Assembly (NCBI GenBank): GCA_036266155.1
Contig: DATANR010000436.1
Coordinates: forward strand, 1-18,329
Direction: 5' to 3'
From: SIAJ01 sp036266155
GTDB taxonomy: Bacteria; Planctomycetota; Planctomycetia; Gemmatales; Gemmataceae
DNA: 18,329 bases
In this document: in pieces, positions 13,903-18,329 of the stretch
Position numbering within the stretch: position 1 is the stretch's first letter
Layout of the letters: the number at the start of each line of letters is the position of its first letter
Position numbers and translations under genes: made by a program
The notes under the pieces: model-generated
What the model was told of the DNA's origin: nothing
Seen by the model: only the letters and a program-made list of their open reading frames with translations
Database searches by the model: none

Positions 13903-15192
13903 ATGGACCATTTTAAGTATCGCGACCGCGTCCTGCACTGTGAAGACGTACCGCTCGCCGAATTGGCGGAAAAGTACGGCACGCCGCTGTTCGTCTACAG
14001 CCAGGCGACACTGCTTCACCATTTGGACCAGATTCAAACGTCGTTTGCGGAAGCCAAACCAATACTCGCGTTCAGCATTAAGACGAACGGCAACATTCAC
14101 ATTGCCAAGCTCATGCGCGAGCATGGGTCTGGGTTCGATGTGACCTCGGGCGGCGAACTGTACCGAGCCCTCTTGGCGGGCGGCGATCCGAAGCAAATCG
14201 TCTTCGCCGGAGTCGGCAAGACTGACGATGAGATGCGATACGCTCTTGAAACCGACATTCTCTTCTTCAATGTCGAGAGCGAACAGGAGTTACACAACCT
14301 CGGCCGCGTTGCCAAAGAGATGGGCAAAGTTGCGCGCGCGACTCTGCGGGTGAATCCGGACCTGCCGCCGAAGACGCATGCCAAGACCGATACGTCCGTC
14401 AAGGGCGTCAAGTTTGGGCTCGATATCGAGACGATTCTTGAGGTTGCGCAAGGTGTCGTCGGTATTCCCAGCTTGCAGGTTGTTGGTCTGCACATGCATT
14501 TGGGATCGCCGATCCTCTCGGCCGAGCCCTATCGGCAAGGCGTCGAGAAGGGCGTTAAACTCATCGCCGCACTCCGCAAGCAGGGCCACCCGATCCAATA
14601 CCTCAACATGGGCGGCGGGTTCGGCATCCATTACCGCAAGCAGGAAGCGGCTCCGGCGAGTGCATTTGCTGATGTGATCCTGCCGGCGGTGCGGGAAACC
14701 AAGTGTCAACTGGTTCTCGAACCCGGCCGCTTCATCGTCGGCAATGCCGGCCTATTGCTGAGCCGCGTGATCTACACAAAGGAGTCGGGCGGTAAGCATT
14801 ACATCATCCAAGATGCCGCGATGAACGACCTGATTCGGCCGACTTTGTACGACTCGTTCCACCGCATCTGGCCTGTGGCGCCCGCGGCCGGGCTGCCGGC
14901 GCCGCCGATGGATTACGAGGTAGCGATCTCCGAGACATTCCCGCAAAACGTCGTCGGCCCCGTGTGCGAGTCCGGCGACTTCCTGGCCAAGGATCGCAAC
15001 CTGCCGCGGATGAAGCGCGATGATTTGCTGGCGACGTTTAGCGCGGGTGCGTACGGCATGGCCATGAGCAGCAATTACAACAGTCGGTGTCGGGCGGCCG
15101 AAGTCCTCGTTACAGGCCGCACGCACCGATTGATCCGTCGTCGAGAGACTTATGCGGACCTGGTCCGTGCGGAACAGGATTGCAACCCTTGA
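13903..15192 (+). CDS. lysA: Diaminopimelate decarboxylase
   Basis: PLP enzyme that decarboxylates meso-diaminopimelate to lysine, the last step of lysine synthesis, in the cytoplasm. 429 residues, normal size. Seen: the PLP Schiff-base lysine Lys60 in FSIKTNGN (more often AVKAN in the family), the alpha/beta-barrel with HMHLGSP, the phosphate-binding NMGGGFGIHY, EPGRFIVGNAG, and the CESGD motif with Cys355 that completes the partner active site in the dimer. The AGAYGMAMSSNYNSR stretch near the C-terminus is also typical. The ATG at 13903 has only a weak upstream match (GACGTAG). The gene lies 80 bases after argH, beyond the palindrome, so it may have its own promoter; I do not see a strong one. 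Confidence 0.95.
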   Translation: MDHFKYRDRVLHCEDVPLAELAEKYGTPLFVYSQATLLHHLDQIQTSFAEAKPILAFSIKTNGNIHIAKLMREHGSGFDVTSGGELYRALLAGGDPKQIVFAGVGKTDDEMRYALETDILFFNVESEQELHNLGRVAKEMGKVARATLRVNPDLPPKTHAKTDTSVKGVKFGLDIETILEVAQGVVGIPSLQVVGLHMHLGSPILSAEPYRQGVEKGVKLIAALRKQGHPIQYLNMGGGFGIHYRKQEAAPASAFADVILPAVRETKCQLVLEPGRFIVGNAGLLLSRVIYTKESGGKHYIIQDAAMNDLIRPTLYDSFHRIWPVAPAAGLPAPPMDYEVAISETFPQNVVGPVCESGDFLAKDRNLPRMKRDDLLATFSAGAYGMAMSSNYNSRCRAAEVLVTGRTHRLIRRRETYADLVRAEQDCNP

Positions 15193-15218
15193 CGCCGTGT
15201 GTTGAATTAGGGGTGAGA

Positions 15219-15236
15219 GTGCGCGCGCCGGCGCAC
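15219..15236 (+). other. Small GC hairpin before the HEAT-repeat gene
   Basis: GTGCGC (15219-15224) pairs with GCGCAC (15231-15236), with GGGG upstream and CCCCC downstream that could extend it. It sits between lysA (stop at 15192) and the Shine-Dalgarno GGAGG (15245-15249). It may be a lysA terminator without a T-run, or leader structure of the next gene. Confidence 0.35.
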
Positions 15237-15256
15237 CCCCTTCCGGAGGCACCCCC

Positions 15257-18244
15257 GTGGCCCGCCGACTCCTCTTTGTTATTCCCCTCGTTGCGCTGCT
15301 GCCCATGCTGGCGTCGGCCCAGAACGACTCCGAGTTTTACGCCACGCCGAAAACGGTGCCCGAGTTCTGGCGGGCGGCGCAATTCGAGATTCGGACCGGC
15401 AGCTACGAACGCGCGGCCGAGCGCCTCAAGGGCCTGCTCGACTTGAATCCGGACGAGAAGACGCTCTTCGACCTTGTTGACAAACCGCCGGCCGGCACGC
15501 AAGGGGGCATCGCCCAGTTCCTGCGGCTGCGTAATATTCCGCGCTGGTACCCCGCAGACCCGAAGGGCGGCGACAAGCGCAATGACGAAGCCAAAGCCAC
15601 TGTCGAGACGCTGATCGGCAAGATCAGCGCGGCGATGGAGAAAGAGCTAAGCAACCCGGAGCGGATTCGTCGCTTCGCCAATGGCTTGGCCGGTCCGCCG
15701 GAAGAGTCGACGTTTGCACTTAACGAGTTGCGGCGCAGCGGCAAGGCAGTGCCGCCGGTCATTGCCACCATGCTCACGGAGAAACTGCCGCCGGATTCGC
15801 GATCGGCTATTCTCGCGGCCATTCCGCAGCTTGGCGCGGACACGGTGCCGGGGTTCCTCGTGTACTTGCCCGCTGCTGAATCAACTATTCAAGTCGAATT
15901 AATCGACGCACTTCAGGCTCGCGGCGACTATCGATCGCTGGCGCTCGAGGCCGGTACCGATCCGCTACCGACGCTGTGGTATCTGAACGGCAAGGCCGAT
16001 TCGCCGGATTTGGTCAAATCAAAGGCTCACAATGCCATCGCCGCAGCGCTCTTGCGTGATCCATCCGCGGAAAAAGACCCAGAGTTGCGAACCGCGCCGG
16101 GCCAATTGACCGAATATGCTCGCAAGTTCTATGACGGTACCTCCAACCTGCCGAAACTGCCCGGCGATGCCGCGGGTCAGACTGACCACAACGTATGGAT
16201 CTGGGACGGCAAGACGGTCAAAGAAGTCGCGATGACGCGTCAACAGGCCGTCGAGCATTATGGCCTCCGCTATGCTCGTTGGGCCCTCGACATTCAGCCG
16301 GGCTATGAGCGGGCTCAACGCGTGTTCCTCGGAATCGCCATCGAACATATCGCTCTGCGTGGCGGAGGCGGCCGGTCGCTCGCGAAAGTCGCGCCTGACC
16401 TTTATGCGGCTCTCGCTACTGCTCCGTTCGCGACGTTGTCCGACCTCTTGGATGAATCAATCCGCGATAAAAAGACTCCCGTGGTGCTTGCCGTCGTTCG
16501 TATCCTCGGCGAGCGGACGGAGGGCAAGGCATCGCGGCCGGTCGGCAAACCCGGCGAGAAAGCGGCCACGCCCGATCGGGACCTGCGGCCGGGGTTGTTG
16601 GTCAAAGCGCTCGATTATCCCGATCCGCGGGTTCAGTTCGCTGCCGCCGACGCGATCCTGAAGGTCCCTGGTGCCGGCGCACACGGGCGGAACGCCCAAA
16701 TTGTCAAGATTCTTGCTGCAACTGTCGCCGGCAACCCGGATGAAGGGGCCAAGCAAAAGGCGATCATCGGCGACCCGGATCCGGTTCGGGCAGATGGTCT
16801 CGCCGCACTTCTTCAGCGTGTCGGTTTTGACGTTGAGGTCGTGCGGACCGGTCGGCAGGTCATGCGCCGCCTCCAGGACAAGGCCGACGTGGACCTGGTG
16901 CTCGTCGACCGTCACATCGCCGATCCCATGCTGCCCGACCTGTTACCGCAACTCCGCGCCGATTATCGTGCCCGGACGTTGCCCATCATGTTGGTCGCGT
17001 CGTCGGAAGGGCTGACGCCGGTCAACCTGCTGACAGCGCTGGCTCGCCTCGCGTGCGTGGTCGCCTTCGAAGATCTGCGGGACAATCCCATCATCGAAAT
17101 CCCCGAGGACGGCAACAAGTCGATCGTCGAGCGCGTGCCGCATTCACCCGAAGAGATGCATCGGCTCATTTACGGTCGACACAATGCGCAGATGAAGCGC
17201 ATGCAGGACGCCGTCGTGAAGGCAGGCTTCACGCTGACCGAGGAAATGATTGACCGGATTGAGTATTTCTCGCTGCAAACTTTCCATCCCGATTTGCTGC
17301 GCGCGTTTACGCGGCAACTGATCGATCAAGAACGGATCGTCTTGCGGCGTCTGATCCCCCGGCTGTTCCGTGACGAATTGGCGGAAGCGCCGAACTCTAC
17401 TTTGAAGGCTCGAATCCGCGTCGACGATTTGCCGTCGAAGGAAGAGGCGGCACGCATTGTCGCGCTGATGAAGATCACGGCTGAATATGAGGGAGTGCTT
17501 CCCGCGCTGCGAATACCGGACTTCCAGAAAGTGTGGGACTCCATGTGGGACCCGGCGGTCCCGAAACTGCCGCCGTTGGCGCCCATCCGCAACCCGGACA
17601 TCGAGAACCGGCTCGCTCGAACCGCTGCCGCCTACAAGAACGTCCACGTCGTTCCAGCCGTCTTTGGCGAGGCCGGCTTCAAGGAGCAGCTGGTTCAGGC
17701 GACCGATTCCGGAGCGCCGTTGATGCAGCCGGCCGAGAAGAAGGAGAACGCCAAGGCGGCGATGACGTGGCTGCGCAAGATGGCAGTCGGCGAGATCCCC
17801 GGTTACGCGGTCGCCCCGGCGATTCCGGCGATCCGGTCGGCGTTGTTCTCGGATGACCTGGCGCCCCTGGCGATCGACGCGCTGGTTCGGTTGCCGAGCA
17901 AGGACGGTCAACTCGACCTGGCCAATCTGGCGGTGGCCGCGGAGCGCCCCGTTCCGGTTCGGACGCAGGCGGCACAGGCCTTGATCGAGCATATTCAGAC
18001 GTTTGGCCGTTTCGTCACCGACCCGCAGGCGGACGCGATCGTCACCGCTGCTCCGGCGACGGAGGACGTGGAACTGAAGGCCCGCTTGCTCGCGGTTCAG
18101 GGCATCTTGAAGTCGGATGCCAAGGCCACGGGCGACCGACTCAAGGGATACACACCGAAGCCGATCGAGGCTCCCAAGGACGACGCGGCACCGCCGAAGG
18201 AAAAGGAAGATCCGAAGGACAAGCCCGCCGAAAAGAAGGAATGA
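15257..18244 (+). CDS. Large secreted HEAT-repeat protein with an embedded receiver-like domain
   Basis: A 995-residue protein of unknown function. It starts at GTG 15257 with GGAGG seven bases upstream and has a clear signal peptide (ARRLLFVIPLVALLPMLASAQND), so it should be periplasmic or surface. After a TPR-like helical segment (about 30-130) come HEAT/ARM-like helical repeats (about 140-490 and about 850-960). Residues about 500-600 resemble a CheY-type receiver: an acidic pair Asp506/Asp508 (IIGDPDPVRADG), the acceptor-like Asp551 in DLVLVDRH, and Ser582/Ser583 after PIMLV. The usual Lys-Pro motif is absent (FEDLRDNP instead), so phosphorylation is doubtful. The C-terminus is a Lys/Glu/Pro-rich tail (KEKEDPKDKPAEKKE). 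It is probably a scaffold or binding protein. The gene is certain; the receiver resemblance is moderate. Confidence 0.82.
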   Translation: MARRLLFVIPLVALLPMLASAQNDSEFYATPKTVPEFWRAAQFEIRTGSYERAAERLKGLLDLNPDEKTLFDLVDKPPAGTQGGIAQFLRLRNIPRWYPADPKGGDKRNDEAKATVETLIGKISAAMEKELSNPERIRRFANGLAGPPEESTFALNELRRSGKAVPPVIATMLTEKLPPDSRSAILAAIPQLGADTVPGFLVYLPAAESTIQVELIDALQARGDYRSLALEAGTDPLPTLWYLNGKADSPDLVKSKAHNAIAAALLRDPSAEKDPELRTAPGQLTEYARKFYDGTSNLPKLPGDAAGQTDHNVWIWDGKTVKEVAMTRQQAVEHYGLRYARWALDIQPGYERAQRVFLGIAIEHIALRGGGGRSLAKVAPDLYAALATAPFATLSDLLDESIRDKKTPVVLAVVRILGERTEGKASRPVGKPGEKAATPDRDLRPGLLVKALDYPDPRVQFAAADAILKVPGAGAHGRNAQIVKILAATVAGNPDEGAKQKAIIGDPDPVRADGLAALLQRVGFDVEVVRTGRQVMRRLQDKADVDLVLVDRHIADPMLPDLLPQLRADYRARTLPIMLVASSEGLTPVNLLTALARLACVVAFEDLRDNPIIEIPEDGNKSIVERVPHSPEEMHRLIYGRHNAQMKRMQDAVVKAGFTLTEEMIDRIEYFSLQTFHPDLLRAFTRQLIDQERIVLRRLIPRLFRDELAEAPNSTLKARIRVDDLPSKEEAARIVALMKITAEYEGVLPALRIPDFQKVWDSMWDPAVPKLPPLAPIRNPDIENRLARTAAAYKNVHVVPAVFGEAGFKEQLVQATDSGAPLMQPAEKKENAKAAMTWLRKMAVGEIPGYAVAPAIPAIRSALFSDDLAPLAIDALVRLPSKDGQLDLANLAVAAERPVPVRTQAAQALIEHIQTFGRFVTDPQADAIVTAAPATEDVELKARLLAVQGILKSDAKATGDRLKGYTPKPIEAPKDDAAPPKEKEDPKDKPAEKKE

Positions 18245-18272
18245 GGGGCTGGCGAACTCGTTACAATTCTCT

Positions 18273-18314
18273 CGGCCCGTCCGATTCCATCGAAGCGGAC
18301 GGGCCGGAAAATTT
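18273..18314 (+). terminator. Rho-independent terminator after the HEAT-repeat gene
   Basis: CGGCCCGTCCG (18273-18283) and CGGACGGGCCG (18296-18306) form a perfect 11-bp stem with a 12-base loop, followed by GAAAATTTTATC. It begins 29 bases after the stop codon and is the cleanest intrinsic terminator in the window. Confidence 0.85.
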
Positions 18315-18329
18315 TATCCGATAACGACT

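Noticed and set aside
1..18329. CRISPR arrays, tRNA or rRNA genes, transposases or phage genes
   Set aside because: I saw no regularly spaced direct repeats, no cloverleaf or rRNA-like stretch, and no such protein motifs in any frame.

Overview
The window is a gene-dense, GC-rich bacterial chromosomal segment. The gene set resembles a Gemmata-like planctomycete. Pointers are two large outer-membrane porins with proline/alanine-rich or long N-terminal leaders, a 995-residue secreted HEAT-repeat protein with a lysine-rich tail, a PQQ-type sugar dehydrogenase fused to a second propeller, DUF3309 and LapA-type mini membrane proteins, and GC-rich palindromic repeats between genes. The lineage is inferred from gene content only; no 16S or other marker is present.

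Layout: wrbA (56-670) and a small helical protein of unknown function (727-1131). Next comes a membrane-anchored thioredoxin-like protein (1315-2694) that is interrupted by one in-frame TGA. I read that TGA as selenocysteine. A pair of inverted GC-rich palindromes follows, then a secreted propeller/PQQ-dehydrogenase-like protein (2958-4973) and two mini membrane proteins (LapA-like, DUF3309). After a 31-bp-arm inverted repeat come aspS (5689-7560) and an alginate-export-type outer-membrane porin (7818-9617). That porin converges, across a shared hairpin terminator, on a secreted 11-cysteine protein and an OprO/OprP-type porin on the minus strand (9679-12196). argH (12434-13822) is divergent from the OprP-type porin. 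lysA (13903-15192) and the large secreted HEAT-repeat protein (15257-18244) follow, and the window closes with a clean hairpin terminator.

How the genes fit together: aspS, argH and lysA are housekeeping genes for aspartate charging, the last step of arginine synthesis and the last step of lysine synthesis. The remaining genes mostly act in the cell envelope or periplasm: porins, a sugar dehydrogenase, a membrane-anchored redox protein, a Cys-rich secreted protein and a HEAT-repeat protein. There is no sign of phage, transposase, CRISPR, rRNA or tRNA.

Main discovery candidate: the TGA at 2341-2343 lies between two halves of one thioredoxin-like protein in the same frame. It is followed by a perfect 8-bp inverted repeat (2361-2378). 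The apex of that hairpin, GCAGGTCTGC, is the same ten bases as the apex of the E. coli fdhF SECIS hairpin bound by SelB, at a suitable distance. The product would be a 459-residue, probably extracytoplasmic selenoprotein with a neighbouring Cys342-Sec343 pair, and it would be split or truncated by standard gene calling.
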